A DNA stretch of 64,000 bases. Source: Pirellula staleyi DSM 6068. GTDB lineage: Bacteria > Planctomycetota > Planctomycetia > Pirellulales > Pirellulaceae. The DNA is taken from contig CAMCMB010000002.1 of NCBI GenBank assembly GCA_945875845.1, forward strand, positions 123,936 to 187,935, read 5' to 3'. The position numbers and the translations under genes are program-made. The notes under the pieces are model-generated. The model saw only the letters and a program-made list of their open reading frames with translations. It did not search any database and had not been told where the DNA came from. Shown here one piece after another: positions 46,633-56,876 of this stretch. The first letter of the stretch is position 1; the number at the start of each line of letters is the position of its first letter.

Positions 46633-47640
46633 TTATTTAACTCGGACGAGCTTCATGATTCGGCCTGACACGTTCCAATCTTGAATGTACAGGTTTCCAT
46701 CCTTGTCCCAATTGGAGCCGTGCGTGCCGCTGAAAACACCTTCGACCCATTCTTCTTGGGGGATATTGTAATTCCCACCTTTCTTTGGATCTGGATTGTG
46801 GCCGAGAACTGCCATGATCGTGTTGTTCTTGTCGAGAATAACGAGCCGACCCTGCAAGTCCGGAACCGCGACGTAGTCTCCTTGAACCGATGCCGCCGTG
46901 GGCATACCGAGCCCTGTGATAACTTCGTCGATATACTCGCCATTGAGGTCGTAGTGGAGTAAACGACCTTTGGGCTGGTGATTTCGGTCGCAGATCAACA
47001 GACGCGCTGGCTCGTAGCGAGTATCGAGTGTCATGCCGTGAGCCGTGTTGAACTCCTTGAGGCCGTTGCCCTTGGTTCCGAAATGGAGCAAGTACTTGCC
47101 ATTCTTGTCGAACTTAAAAATATGATTACTTGCGTAGCCGTTCGATAAAAAGATATCGCCGTTGGGTGCGACGGTGATGGCGGTTGGATTGAATTTTGTC
47201 GTTGCCTCCAGCCCGGATTCCTTTGGAAAACCAAGTTTCAGAACAATCTCCCCACTGCGTATGTTGAACTTGATTCCCTCTGCGTTGTTGTTGCGCGCAC
47301 CGTAAATGAATTCGTTTTCGCCTTCTTGACGCATTTCCATGTCATGAATCTGGGCGTATTCTTTTCCTAGATAGCTATGGATCACTTTGCCGTCCGGCGA
47401 AAACACGAAGACACCTTGTTGGGCGCTTGTATAAATGTTTCCCGCTTGGTCGATTACGACGGATCCGTGCGTTGGTCCAATGGCCGATTTTCCATCGGGC
47501 CGGAGGCCCCAACCTGGAACAGTGTCAAAGGTCATCAACCCGCCACCCATTCGGACAGGTTTCGTTTTTTCTTGCCCTAGCACCGGCAATCCGACGCAGA
47601 GGGAGCACAGGATCGCGACGCACATGGAGAGGATTTTCAT
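46633..47640 (-). CDS. NHL-repeat/six-bladed beta-propeller secreted protein
   Basis: Repeated propeller motifs (VVIDQAGNIYTSAQQGVFVFSPDGKVI; ITVAPNGDIFLSNGYASNHIFKFDKNGKYLLHFG) and a signal peptide. Confidence 0.82.
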   Translation of the reverse strand: MKILSMCVAILCSLCVGLPVLGQEKTKPVRMGGGLMTFDTVPGWGLRPDGKSAIGPTHGSVVIDQAGNIYTSAQQGVFVFSPDGKVIHSYLGKEYAQIHDMEMRQEGENEFIYGARNNNAEGIKFNIRSGEIVLKLGFPKESGLEATTKFNPTAITVAPNGDIFLSNGYASNHIFKFDKNGKYLLHFGTKGNGLKEFNTAHGMTLDTRYEPARLLICDRNHQPKGRLLHYDLNGEYIDEVITGLGMPTAASVQGDYVAVPDLQGRLVILDKNNTIMAVLGHNPDPKKGGNYNIPQEEWVEGVFSGTHGSNWDKDGNLYIQDWNVSGRIMKLVRVK

Positions 47641-47699
47641 CGATTGTTTCCAGTCGTTAAAGATACATTAGAAGTAAAACACTTTGCACTGGGGCCCAT

Positions 47700-49103
47700 T
47701 TAGAACAGTTGCAGGATAGGTTTGCCTTCTTCCAGCAAATTGTATTTGCGACCTTGAGAGTCCGTTGCTTGCAAGTCGTTGACTCCCATCGCATGGTAGA
47801 CTGTTTTGGCGACGTCTGCTGGCGTCAGCGGTTGCAATGCAGGATATTCACCAAACCGATCGCTTGCACCAAAGGTTTGGCCACCCTGAATACCACCGCC
47901 GGCCAATAATACACTTTGGCAATGCGTCCAATGGTCACGTCCCGCTCCACCAATCCCACCCGATCTCGGGTCGCCAATTTTGGGTTTCCGCCCCATCTCA
48001 CTGGTGACCAAAAGCAGGGTTTGATCCAGCAAATTGCGAGCATGCAGATCTTCGACAAGAGCGGAAAAGCCTCGATCGAATTCCGGCAATAGATTGTCTT
48101 TCAAGCATACAAAGTTGCTTCCATGCGTATCCCAAGCTCCCGCGCTGGCACATTTCTTTGCAATCGATTCGTCCTCTTTCCAAAATACAGTGATGAACGG
48201 CACTTCGGCTTCCGCGAGTCGACGAGCAAGTAGCAAACTCATGGCATTGATTCCTTTGCCATAACGCTCCCGCGTTTCAGGCGATTCACTGCCAACATCG
48301 AACGCTTTGGTGGCCTTGGTTGACATTAGCAAATCAAATGTTCGGCCCTGATGGTGCTTCCAAGTTTTCTCCTTCTGGCTGTGATCAAAGGCAGTTCGAG
48401 CGCCATCCAACTTCGACAATAAATGTTGCCGCGACTGCAATTGCTCTGCCGTCACATCGCCAGCCAAAACCAGCGACGGAGCTTGGAATTTCAAGGGCTC
48501 ATCTGCGTTGCCAGAAACGTACAAGGGGTCAAACTCGACTCCCAGCCTAGCTGCAAACTGACCGGGGCGCGTGTAAGGAGCTTTGCTTGGTTTGTGCGGA
48601 ATCGTGATCGCATTCGGAAGATGCTCGTGAGGAGAACGACGAGCACCAACCACCGCTCCCATGTAAGGCCAATCATCTGCATAAGGCCGGCGATCATTCG
48701 CGAGGGACAAAAACGTGGCGTCGGGTACATGCCCCGTTAAATTGTAGTAGTAACCGGCGTGATGATCGTTGGTGTTCACCGTCCCACAAACCGAATTCAC
48801 GACTGCAAGGTGATGCGCCTGTTTGGCGAGCATGGGGAGATGTTCGCATAGCCGTACTCCTCCCGCGGAGGTAGCGATCGGTTGAAACGGGCCACGATAC
48901 TCAGCGGGCGCGTCTGGTTTCATGTCCCATGTATCGACATGGGATGCTCCACCACAAAGGAAGAAAAGGATGACGGACTTTGCCTTGCCCCCTTCGGTTA
49001 CGCTTTGCAAGGGATTAGCTGCATTTAACGCATTTGGCGCCCCCAACCGAAGTCCAGCCAAACCGCAACTTGAAGCTACCAAAAATGCCCTTCGACTCGT
49101 CAT
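47700..49103 (-). CDS. DUF1501 domain-containing protein
   Basis: MTSRRAFLVASSCGLAGLRLG (Tat-like), KSVILFFLCGGASHVDTWDMKPDAPAEYRGPF, LVTSEMGRKPKIGDP, GRDHWTHCQSVLLAGGGIQGG. Start at 49103 overlaps the upstream stop. Confidence 0.92.
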   Translation of the reverse strand: MTSRRAFLVASSCGLAGLRLGAPNALNAANPLQSVTEGGKAKSVILFFLCGGASHVDTWDMKPDAPAEYRGPFQPIATSAGGVRLCEHLPMLAKQAHHLAVVNSVCGTVNTNDHHAGYYYNLTGHVPDATFLSLANDRRPYADDWPYMGAVVGARRSPHEHLPNAITIPHKPSKAPYTRPGQFAARLGVEFDPLYVSGNADEPLKFQAPSLVLAGDVTAEQLQSRQHLLSKLDGARTAFDHSQKEKTWKHHQGRTFDLLMSTKATKAFDVGSESPETRERYGKGINAMSLLLARRLAEAEVPFITVFWKEDESIAKKCASAGAWDTHGSNFVCLKDNLLPEFDRGFSALVEDLHARNLLDQTLLLVTSEMGRKPKIGDPRSGGIGGAGRDHWTHCQSVLLAGGGIQGGQTFGASDRFGEYPALQPLTPADVAKTVYHAMGVNDLQATDSQGRKYNLLEEGKPILQLF

Positions 49104-50545
49104 CGCAATATCGCCTCCACTGGATGCCCTTTGCTGATTGCCAAAGGGCGGTTCAATCGGTCTCTCAATTCCGTTTCCGGCCGGAATCCTAAACAATGGT
49201 AGATGGTGGCAGTCAAGTCTTGCGGCTCGACCCGCCCATCTAACGGATAGCCGCCTTGTCGATCGGATTGTCCATAAACAGCGCCACCTTGAATGCCACC
49301 ACCTGCAAGGGCTGCTGAAAAAACATGTCCCCAGTGATCGCGGCCACCGCTCGGGTTGATCTTGGGGGACCGCCCGAATTCTCCCATCCACACGACAAGC
49401 GTCTCGTCCAGCATACCGCGTTGTTCAAGATCCGAGAGCAATGCGGAGTAGGCTTGGTCCATCGGAGGCATGAGTGCGTTCTTGAGTCGTTCCGTGTTTT
49501 TGGCATGAGTATCCCACGCCGGCGCCACATTCTCATCGGTTTCCCCTCGAGTCCAATTGACTTGCACGAGCGACACGCCCGATTCGACGAGCCGTCGGGC
49601 AAGGAGAACGCTTTGACCAAAACGATTCTTTCCATAACGCTCACGGGTCGTATCCGATTCTCGTTCGATTGCAAAAGCTTGTTGAGCCGTATTGGTGCGC
49701 AAAAGATCGATGGCTTTATTTTGCCACAGAGCCCAACGCTGCGCGGAGACACTGCTCTGCAAGGCGTCCAGCTTTTGGTTCATTAATTCTTGCAATGCCC
49801 TTCTCGCAACCAATCGTTCGGAGGTCATGTCGGAAGGCAGCGAAAGGGTGGATACTCGAAAGTCGGCTTTGCTGGGATCGCAGTGTACCAGCCATGGATC
49901 CGCATGATTGCCAAGCCAACCTGCATCCTGCCCAGGCCAAAGAATATGGCCCGTGTTCCAAATCTCTTCGGGGAGCCGAATCGATCCGGGAATGCTTGTC
50001 GCATCACCTTTTAGATGCCTCACGACGGACGCCATACTGGGCCAATCATTCGGCGCTCCCGGGAGTGCGTTTTCGCTGTTCTTCGGTGAGTGCGGATAGC
50101 CGGTCAGCATCCAATAACCACTCGAAGAATGCGCATTGTCGTCCGTTGCCATGGCTCGAAGGATGGCGATACGATCGGTCAACTTGGCTGTTTGCGGCAT
50201 CAGCTCGCCAACGCGCAAACCAGGAGTTGCAGTGGTGATCGTTCCCAAGTCACCTCGGATCTCCGCAGGGGCATCCGGCTTGGGGTCCCACGTCTCATGC
50301 TGAGGCGGACCACCCAGCATAAACAAAACGATGCAGGACTTGGCTTTTCCAAAGGAACCGCTGAGCGGATTCGGAATGCAAGGCGAAGCACTAATGGTGC
50401 GGGAGCAAACAAGTTGAGGCAAACTTAGACCGAATGCTCCCAATCCGCCTACGCGAAGCCACTCTCGTCGCGTTATACGATCGCACAACGTTGCTCCTGA
50501 TTTTGCTCCAAAAGATGTTGCGTCATGGTGGTACAGCGATAGCAT
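49100..50545 (-). CDS. DUF1501 domain-containing protein
   Basis: CDRITRREWLRVGGLGAFGLSLPQL, KSCIVLFMLGGPPQHETWDPKPDAPAEIRGDLG, WMGEFGRSPKINPSGGRDHWGHVFSAALAGGGIQGG. Confidence 0.92.
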   Translation of the reverse strand: MLSLYHHDATSFGAKSGATLCDRITRREWLRVGGLGAFGLSLPQLVCSRTISASPCIPNPLSGSFGKAKSCIVLFMLGGPPQHETWDPKPDAPAEIRGDLGTITTATPGLRVGELMPQTAKLTDRIAILRAMATDDNAHSSSGYWMLTGYPHSPKNSENALPGAPNDWPSMASVVRHLKGDATSIPGSIRLPEEIWNTGHILWPGQDAGWLGNHADPWLVHCDPSKADFRVSTLSLPSDMTSERLVARRALQELMNQKLDALQSSVSAQRWALWQNKAIDLLRTNTAQQAFAIERESDTTRERYGKNRFGQSVLLARRLVESGVSLVQVNWTRGETDENVAPAWDTHAKNTERLKNALMPPMDQAYSALLSDLEQRGMLDETLVVWMGEFGRSPKINPSGGRDHWGHVFSAALAGGGIQGGAVYGQSDRQGGYPLDGRVEPQDLTATIYHCLGFRPETELRDRLNRPLAISKGHPVEAILR

Positions 50546-50635
50546 GAGAGGCTCTATTAAATACCGGCGGGGGGATGGACGTAAAAACCATTGTAACACG
50601 CGGCCCGCTGTGCAATCCAACCACAGAGCTTTTTT

Positions 50636-51502
50636 TCAGTGCAACGGGCGATGCCGATGTGCAAATTTAAGCGATCGAGCCTTTACGACGCGAAATGCCC
50701 TCAATAAATCGTTTGCGTCCCGATAACGATGACTTGGACGCATTTCCAAAGATCGACGGATTACGGCGATCAGATCCGGATGGACTTTGCGTTTCAAGGT
50801 TACATATCCATTGGGTGGCCAATCAAAGGGCCAATCGGGTAGATGCCCAGTCAGAACTTTGTATGCGATCAGGCCTAGCGAAAAAACGTCCGAACGAGCG
50901 CTCGGGCGTCCCATGGCCTGTTCCGGTGCCATGTAACCGACCGTGCCCGATCCAGATGCGATCATCGTCTTGACAATCGTTCGCTGGGCTACTTTGGCAA
51001 TTCCAAAGTCCATCAACTGGAGCCGACCATCAGATAATAGAATCATGTTCTCGGGCTTGATGTCGCAATGAATAATTTTGTTGCGATGCGCGTAAGCAAC
51101 CCCATCGATCATTTGCTCGATGAGATGGAGGGCGGTGTCGAAGGCGATACGTTTTTTCAGTCGGTCGGCAAGTGTCCGTTCCCCTAGCCGGCAAGTAATA
51201 ACGAATCGACCATCGATAAAACTGGCATCTTTGAGGGGAAGAATATTGGGATGATCGAGCTTGGCTACCAAACGAGCTTCGCGTTGAAATGTATCGAGCA
51301 TACTTGCGGTAATGTTGTATTGGTGGGGCATTTTCAACGCGACGCGCACCCCTTCGATAGTGTCGAGGGCTTGGTACACATAGGCAAAGCCACCTTGAGC
51401 CAAGCGGCGTTCAATTCGATATTTTCCTAGACGCTGACGAACACGCAGCTGACTCGAATCACCTCGTGTTTTCGCCATTACACTGAAACTCTGTGCAATC
51501 AT
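50636..51502 (-). CDS. Serine/threonine protein kinase
   Basis: KYRIERRLAQGGFAYVYQALD, VALKMP, IIHCDIKPENMILL, LMDFGIAKV, GTVGYMAPEQAMGRPSARSDVFSLG. Confidence 0.92.
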   Translation of the reverse strand: MIAQSFSVMAKTRGDSSQLRVRQRLGKYRIERRLAQGGFAYVYQALDTIEGVRVALKMPHQYNITASMLDTFQREARLVAKLDHPNILPLKDASFIDGRFVITCRLGERTLADRLKKRIAFDTALHLIEQMIDGVAYAHRNKIIHCDIKPENMILLSDGRLQLMDFGIAKVAQRTIVKTMIASGSGTVGYMAPEQAMGRPSARSDVFSLGLIAYKVLTGHLPDWPFDWPPNGYVTLKRKVHPDLIAVIRRSLEMRPSHRYRDANDLLRAFRVVKARSLKFAHRHRPLH

Positions 51503-51741
51503 AAAGAATTAGAGATACGAATTACGAGAAGTGATTGGCGAAACGAGCGTTGATCCTTGGATTCGAATGAACGCCGTGGGTGCCGATACTCCCAGCATTA
51601 TTCTATTCATCGGCTTCATAAAAAGCGCATGACTCCGTCGGAAAAACCAGAAGACTTATCGTCATTGTGCAGAATGAGCCTGCCGAACAATACATCGAAA
51701 TCGGCAGATTCTTTCTAAACTCGTCAAATAATTGATAAACC

Positions 51742-53229
51742 TTAGCGGTTCTCGCGAAAAGGAACGCCAAACCCCGCCTTGATCTCTTTGAGCCGGGCCG
51801 CCTCGGGTGTCCCTTTGTAGTATTCATCGAGCGGATAGCACCCGGACGCCAAGCCGTTGCGAGGTGCCGTAGTGCAGTCCGAAAACGTTCGGCAAACCAA
51901 CTTTCGCTCGCTTTTGCTCAAGTAAATCGAATCCATCAACTGCTTCGGATACGACAAAACCATTCGTCCCATCCCTATGAAATCTATTGCGTTGCAACGA
52001 ATTTGCCGTTGCGCGACCTTGGGCAGGAATTCTTGAAGGTACGAGTATCCAGACCCGACCATGAGAGTGCTTGGGAATTTCGCTTTGAGCTCTTTTGCCA
52101 CGCTCATATGGCGAGCAACGGAAATGAGCGGGTCTTCGTGAGGCTGATAGCCATCCGACGGAGGGTAGGCAGCGGGCCTCAGAATGTGCGGCGTGTAGTA
52201 GGGACTTCCCGCCGAAAGATTGAGTAAATTGACGTTGTAGCGGGCTAATTTCTCGATTAGCAAGCAGACTTCGCCCAAATCCGGTTCAAGCGGATTCGAC
52301 TCGTTCATGCCAAATCCCCATACGTAAGGCAAGTATTGCTGGAAGTCGATCGGCATCCCCTGGCCTTGTTTTCCTTCGGAAGCCGAGACTGGATTTGGCA
52401 TAAAAGGGACCGAGTCGAACGTGCTAAGGCGAACCCCAATTCCAAGTCCAGGGGCTGCTTGCTGAACGGCTTGAACAATCGAGAACAATAGCCGCGAACG
52501 ATTTTCGAACGAACCACCGTACCGCCCCTTTCGCGTTTTTGCTCCTAGAAACTCATGAAGCATATACCCGTGGCAGCATTTGATGTCCACAAAATCGGCA
52601 CCTACGGACTGAGCCAGCACCGCGGCTTTCGCATAATCACCGATCAAATCGTCGAGTTCGGAGTCGGTCCAAACTTGGCTATCACTGTTAACGGAGAACT
52701 TCGCATCAAGGATCGGATGTCGGTAGGCAACGCGTGGCTCCCAACGTTTCTTATCGTTAGGGCGGCAAAACCGTCCGGAATGGGTCAATTGAAACCCGAT
52801 GAGAAGGTCGTCCGTGCGATCATAAAGTCCCTTGTGGCTTGCGACGAGGGTGGTTCTCAATTGCGCGATCGCCGCCTGATTTTCCGGCAGCAGGATCAAT
52901 TGATTGGGGTTTGCGCGACCGTCTGGGCGAACCGCCATCGCTTCGCCCCCCCAAATTAACTTTGCACCGCTTTCGCCAAAACGACTCCATCGCCGAATCG
53001 TGGCTTCCGTCGTTCCTCCTGCGTTGGTTCCGTCCCAGCCTTCCATAGGTTGTATCGCAATGCGATTTCCCACGGTTTTTGAATTCCACTCAATCGGCGT
53101 CAACAGCGGGGAGCCATTGCCTGCCGTCAATTCGTCGTCAATGGCAAGCTCAATGCCTAAAGACTCCGTGTGCTTGCGGAAATCATCCACCGATTTCAAC
53201 GAGGTCAATTTGGTCAAGGAATATGTCAT
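51742..53229 (-). CDS. NADH:flavin oxidoreductase (Old Yellow Enzyme-like)
   Basis: GNRIAIQPMEGWDGT...FQLTHSGRFCRP...GADFVDIKCCHGYMLHEFLGAKTRKGRYGGSFENRSRLLFSIV, an OYE-type TIM barrel. Confidence 0.9.
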   Translation of the reverse strand: MTYSLTKLTSLKSVDDFRKHTESLGIELAIDDELTAGNGSPLLTPIEWNSKTVGNRIAIQPMEGWDGTNAGGTTEATIRRWSRFGESGAKLIWGGEAMAVRPDGRANPNQLILLPENQAAIAQLRTTLVASHKGLYDRTDDLLIGFQLTHSGRFCRPNDKKRWEPRVAYRHPILDAKFSVNSDSQVWTDSELDDLIGDYAKAAVLAQSVGADFVDIKCCHGYMLHEFLGAKTRKGRYGGSFENRSRLLFSIVQAVQQAAPGLGIGVRLSTFDSVPFMPNPVSASEGKQGQGMPIDFQQYLPYVWGFGMNESNPLEPDLGEVCLLIEKLARYNVNLLNLSAGSPYYTPHILRPAAYPPSDGYQPHEDPLISVARHMSVAKELKAKFPSTLMVGSGYSYLQEFLPKVAQRQIRCNAIDFIGMGRMVLSYPKQLMDSIYLSKSERKLVCRTFSDCTTAPRNGLASGCYPLDEYYKGTPEAARLKEIKAGFGVPFRENR

Positions 53230-53306
53230 GATATTAAACTGCGTTGACTTTTCCGGTAAAACGGACTTTTCGTTTAAGTTAAATCGCGAGGACAGCCGAA
53301 AACGTA

Positions 53307-53933
53307 ATGAGACGCAGTGTGTCTACCTATTTCAAGTCGTTAGTTTTCGGATTGTTGATGATGAGTAGATTTTTTGAAAACGCTAGCCGTGTCGCCGTTC
53401 AAGACGGGCAATTTGAGCAAAACAAATGGGCTTCGGCAACCATGATGCTTTGCGCATGCTTGCTCTTTGGAATGTCCAGCGGTTGCTCGGCACTGCTTGG
53501 AAAGACAAAAGGCCCGCTTGACAAACTCGACATGACTGGCCTTAAACAAGCCGGCTACACCTTTGGGGAATATGGCACAAACAAACCATTGACCACAGAG
53601 GATGGGAGACCCGCGATTGTGCTGGAAGTCAACAACGGAAAACGACACTTTGAAAAAATTCCATTGGATCCAGGTCAGTCACTCTTTATCGCGGACCTGA
53701 TTCGAGATGCAAAACTGGAAAAGAAAATCGGCAGACTTCAAGCAACCGTGCTTCGACCTGACGGACACAATAAGCCACCCATTCGGATGCAGGTGGATTT
53801 TGACGCAACAGGAAAACGTGTGATGGAAGGTCAAAACTACTCTCTGCGCCCTGGCGATCACGTCGTGGTCAGTCACGACGAACGCAACTCCCTTTCCTCC
53901 ATGATGTCCAGCTTACCGTTTATGAAGCGTTAG
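53307..53933 (+). CDS. Hypothetical lipoprotein with polysaccharide-export/SLBB-like tail
   Basis: Lipobox FGMSSGCSALLG and C-terminal YSLRPGDHVVVSHDE. Start codon uncertain. Confidence 0.6.
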   Translation: MRRSVSTYFKSLVFGLLMMSRFFENASRVAVQDGQFEQNKWASATMMLCACLLFGMSSGCSALLGKTKGPLDKLDMTGLKQAGYTFGEYGTNKPLTTEDGRPAIVLEVNNGKRHFEKIPLDPGQSLFIADLIRDAKLEKKIGRLQATVLRPDGHNKPPIRMQVDFDATGKRVMEGQNYSLRPGDHVVVSHDERNSLSSMMSSLPFMKR

Positions 53934-53939
53934 GCGGAT

Positions 53940-54920
53940 ATGGAGATAGGTTCGACGAGTCAAGGCACATTCCTAAGCATCGCGACAACGGTATCCGGGG
54001 TCTTTCTGGTCATGGCCGTCGGGGCGCTGGCCCGTTATCTCAAATGGTTCACCAGCGAAGTTGACCGTTCGATGGCGGGCTTTACGACCAACGTCCTACT
54101 GCCTTCCTTTTTCTTTCACCGCATTTTGACCGATCCCAAGCTTTCCGCAAGTCTTGGGGCCTGGACCCCTGCATTGTTTGGTCTGGGGCTGACGGCCATC
54201 GGCTTTGCAATTGCTGCATTGGTGGTCTATCTTTTCGGACGATGGTTTGGGTTGCATCGAGAACCGGATTGCAGAACCTTCATCTTGTGCACAGGTCTGG
54301 CCAACTACGGGTACATTCCGATCCCACTGGCGGAAGCGTTCTATCCTGGCTGCATCGTTACGTTGCTTGTTCACAATGTAGGAGTCGATACAGCGCTGTG
54401 GAGCTTTGGACTGTTTATCATTTCCGGACTTGGTCTCAAGAAATCCTGGCGTCGCATCCTTTTCAGCCCACCCTTGATGTCGGTTGCCTTGGCGTTGACC
54501 ATTCGACAGCTCGGCTTGCTCCCCTTTCTTCCCCAACCGTTGTTGCAAATGACAAATCAATTGGGGCGATGCTCGATCCCAATGGGACTCGTTTTGAGCG
54601 GCGCAATCATCTTGGATTATGCAGGCAAAATAAAATGGTCCGAGACATGGAGGCCGCTCCTTTTGGCAATCGCAGTCCGAATGGTTCTGTTGCCGATAAC
54701 GTTTTTGTTGGTCGCCAAATTCGGGGGGGTGTCGCGAGAATTACAAGAAGTTCTGCTATTGCAAGCGGCGATGCCGGCCGCCACCTTTCCAATCGTGATG
54801 ACGCGTCTTTACAACCAAAGCCTTGAGACTGCTTGGACGGTCGTGGTGGGCACTTCGCTACTGGGAATGGTTACGATTCCACTATGGATGGTTGCGGGAG
54901 CATTTTGGCTCGGTTTTTGA
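53940..54920 (+). CDS. AEC family transporter (auxin efflux carrier-like)
   Basis: Two sets of TM helices with the pattern VFLVMAVGALARYLKWFTSEVDRSMAGFTTNVLLPSFFFHRI...LANYGYIPIPLAEAFYP...QAAMPAATFPIVMTRLYN. Confidence 0.85.
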   Translation: MEIGSTSQGTFLSIATTVSGVFLVMAVGALARYLKWFTSEVDRSMAGFTTNVLLPSFFFHRILTDPKLSASLGAWTPALFGLGLTAIGFAIAALVVYLFGRWFGLHREPDCRTFILCTGLANYGYIPIPLAEAFYPGCIVTLLVHNVGVDTALWSFGLFIISGLGLKKSWRRILFSPPLMSVALALTIRQLGLLPFLPQPLLQMTNQLGRCSIPMGLVLSGAIILDYAGKIKWSETWRPLLLAIAVRMVLLPITFLLVAKFGGVSRELQEVLLLQAAMPAATFPIVMTRLYNQSLETAWTVVVGTSLLGMVTIPLWMVAGAFWLGF

Positions 54921-55043
54921 GTCAATTCAGAGGCGAGGATCCACGAGAAGTATTGATTTTTAGGTTTTGCCCCATGGTCCTTTGTGGAATCTTTCGTCAC
55001 ACTGAGGTCGATTCGAATTGAATTTCACACAGGAAAGAGAAAA

Positions 55044-55430
55044 ATGCAGTCAGATGATGAGATGGAATCGCGGTTGGACTCATTGGTTGAAGCCATCGAA
55101 GCGGAAGACAAGGAAGCGATTATGACGTGGATCCGAGGGGAACAGTTTACGCTTGTTTCACTCAGCAACGACGAAGATTCCTTGTCCGCCATGATTTTAG
55201 AGACCGAGGAGTTTCCTGCATTGGTGGCGTTCATGAGCTCAGAGCATGCCGAGGAATTCGTCGACTCCATTGCGGATCAAATCGAGGGCGAAGAGGTCGA
55301 TCTCTTCGAGGTCTCGGGCGAAGATCTGCTGACCCCACTAGCCAAAGAATTCGGGTTGCTCATCAATCCAGAGTCCGATGATGCGGTCATGATTGAGCCA
55401 GCACTTTTGCAGATGGAATCCGATGAATAA
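55044..55430 (+). CDS. Small acidic hypothetical protein (possible SseB-like fold)
   Basis: Start MQSDDEMESRLD. Acidic 128-aa ORF translationally overlapping the next gene by 8 bp. Confidence 0.6.
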   Translation: MQSDDEMESRLDSLVEAIEAEDKEAIMTWIRGEQFTLVSLSNDEDSLSAMILETEEFPALVAFMSSEHAEEFVDSIADQIEGEEVDLFEVSGEDLLTPLAKEFGLLINPESDDAVMIEPALLQMESDE

Positions 55431-56805
55431 GGTGGTCATCGTTACCATCGAGGGATTGGGGACGAATTTGGTGGGCTGCTACGGCGGCTCCATTGGCCCA
55501 ACGAAGAACTGGGATCACTTCGCTGCTCACGCTATCGTTTTCGATCAATTCTGGACCGATACGCTTCGCCCCACCGATGTCTTGGAATCGATGTTGCGAG
55601 GCGAGCATTTCGCCAAACGGTCCAGCGGGTGCGCACACGAAACACCCGAAGCCGTTTCGAAATTGTTCGCACGTGCGCTTCTGGTAACCGACTCCATGAA
55701 CGTCATTGAGCAGATATCAGGTGAATTCTTCGGAGATACGCTGCTAGTCGAATCGCAAGTCGATGAACCCAAGATCGATGAGGATGATATCGGCGATGTG
55801 GAAGACGAAGACGAAGACGAAGACGCGTGGGGAGGCGCCGAAGCTTGGGAGGAACATCATGAGAGTTTCGACCAATCAACGGAAGAACCATCGAACGAAG
55901 AACCATCCACCCAAATCACTCGCTTATTCGAAGCTGCCTTAGGTCGTTGGGCGTCCGTGCTCGACGAATATCCCATTCTGTGGATCCATTCTCAAGGATT
56001 GAATGGCCGATGGGACGCGCCCTACGAATACCGGAACATCATGTGCGACGAAGGCGATCCGGATCCACCGATTGACACAGAGCGGGCTCAACTCAAACTT
56101 GCGCCAGACACCGATCCCGACGTGGTGTTCGGAATGGCATGCGCAGCAGGCGGTCAAGCGATCGCGATGGATGATGCTTGGGGAATGATAGAGGAAATGC
56201 TTATGCAGCTTGGTATCGCAGACGAATGCCTCCAAGTGTTGGCGGGAGTAAGCGGTTATCCGATGGGTGAACATGGATCGGTTGGCTACGGCCCTCATTC
56301 CCTGCACGCCGAAACACTGCATGCCGAATCTCTTCATTTGCCTTTGATAGTGAAACCTGCAAATCGTCTAGAGTTGGGTGTGCGAGTTCCATTTATGGTT
56401 CAGCCGAATTCGCTACGGAAAACTATTTCGTCTTGGCTCAATACGGAAGATTCGCTCAATGATTCGGTCTGCGGCGGCATCGACTTGGTCACTCAAACCG
56501 ATGCCCTGCCAGCCGATCAATGGCCTTTGGGAAATCAGCTTGCCTATTCTTGTTTTGAAAATCAGTTCCATATGGCGGTAGCTGCATGGAGTTGCAGGTG
56601 GTCCGATGCTGCAAGCGGTCGTGATCGCGTTGAACTGTTTGCGATGCCGGACGATCGATGGCAACAAAACGAAGTTTCGCAACGCGCAGTCGCAATCGTT
56701 GGAATGATGACGGAACAACGGGAAAAATGGTTGGCTAGCATCGGTGCAAACAGCGACACTGAGATGGAACCGCTTCCCGGCGACTTAACCCATCCCATGA
56801 GATAA
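55423..56805 (+). CDS. Alkaline-phosphatase/sulfatase-superfamily-like protein, probably catalytically degenerate
   Basis: MNKVVIVTIEGLGTNLVGCYGGSIGPTKNWDHFAAHAIVFDQFWTDTLRPTDVLESMLRGEH resembles a sulfatase N-terminus but without CxPSR. Later GYPMGEHGSVGYGPHSLHAETLHAESLHLPLIVK. Confidence 0.65.
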   Translation: MNKVVIVTIEGLGTNLVGCYGGSIGPTKNWDHFAAHAIVFDQFWTDTLRPTDVLESMLRGEHFAKRSSGCAHETPEAVSKLFARALLVTDSMNVIEQISGEFFGDTLLVESQVDEPKIDEDDIGDVEDEDEDEDAWGGAEAWEEHHESFDQSTEEPSNEEPSTQITRLFEAALGRWASVLDEYPILWIHSQGLNGRWDAPYEYRNIMCDEGDPDPPIDTERAQLKLAPDTDPDVVFGMACAAGGQAIAMDDAWGMIEEMLMQLGIADECLQVLAGVSGYPMGEHGSVGYGPHSLHAETLHAESLHLPLIVKPANRLELGVRVPFMVQPNSLRKTISSWLNTEDSLNDSVCGGIDLVTQTDALPADQWPLGNQLAYSCFENQFHMAVAAWSCRWSDAASGRDRVELFAMPDDRWQQNEVSQRAVAIVGMMTEQREKWLASIGANSDTEMEPLPGDLTHPMR

Positions 56806-56876
56806 TTCGACCGTGCTAAATACGCCTCCGATGGCCAGTGTCGTGGACGTAATCTCGATGGAAAATGCATTGGTCA

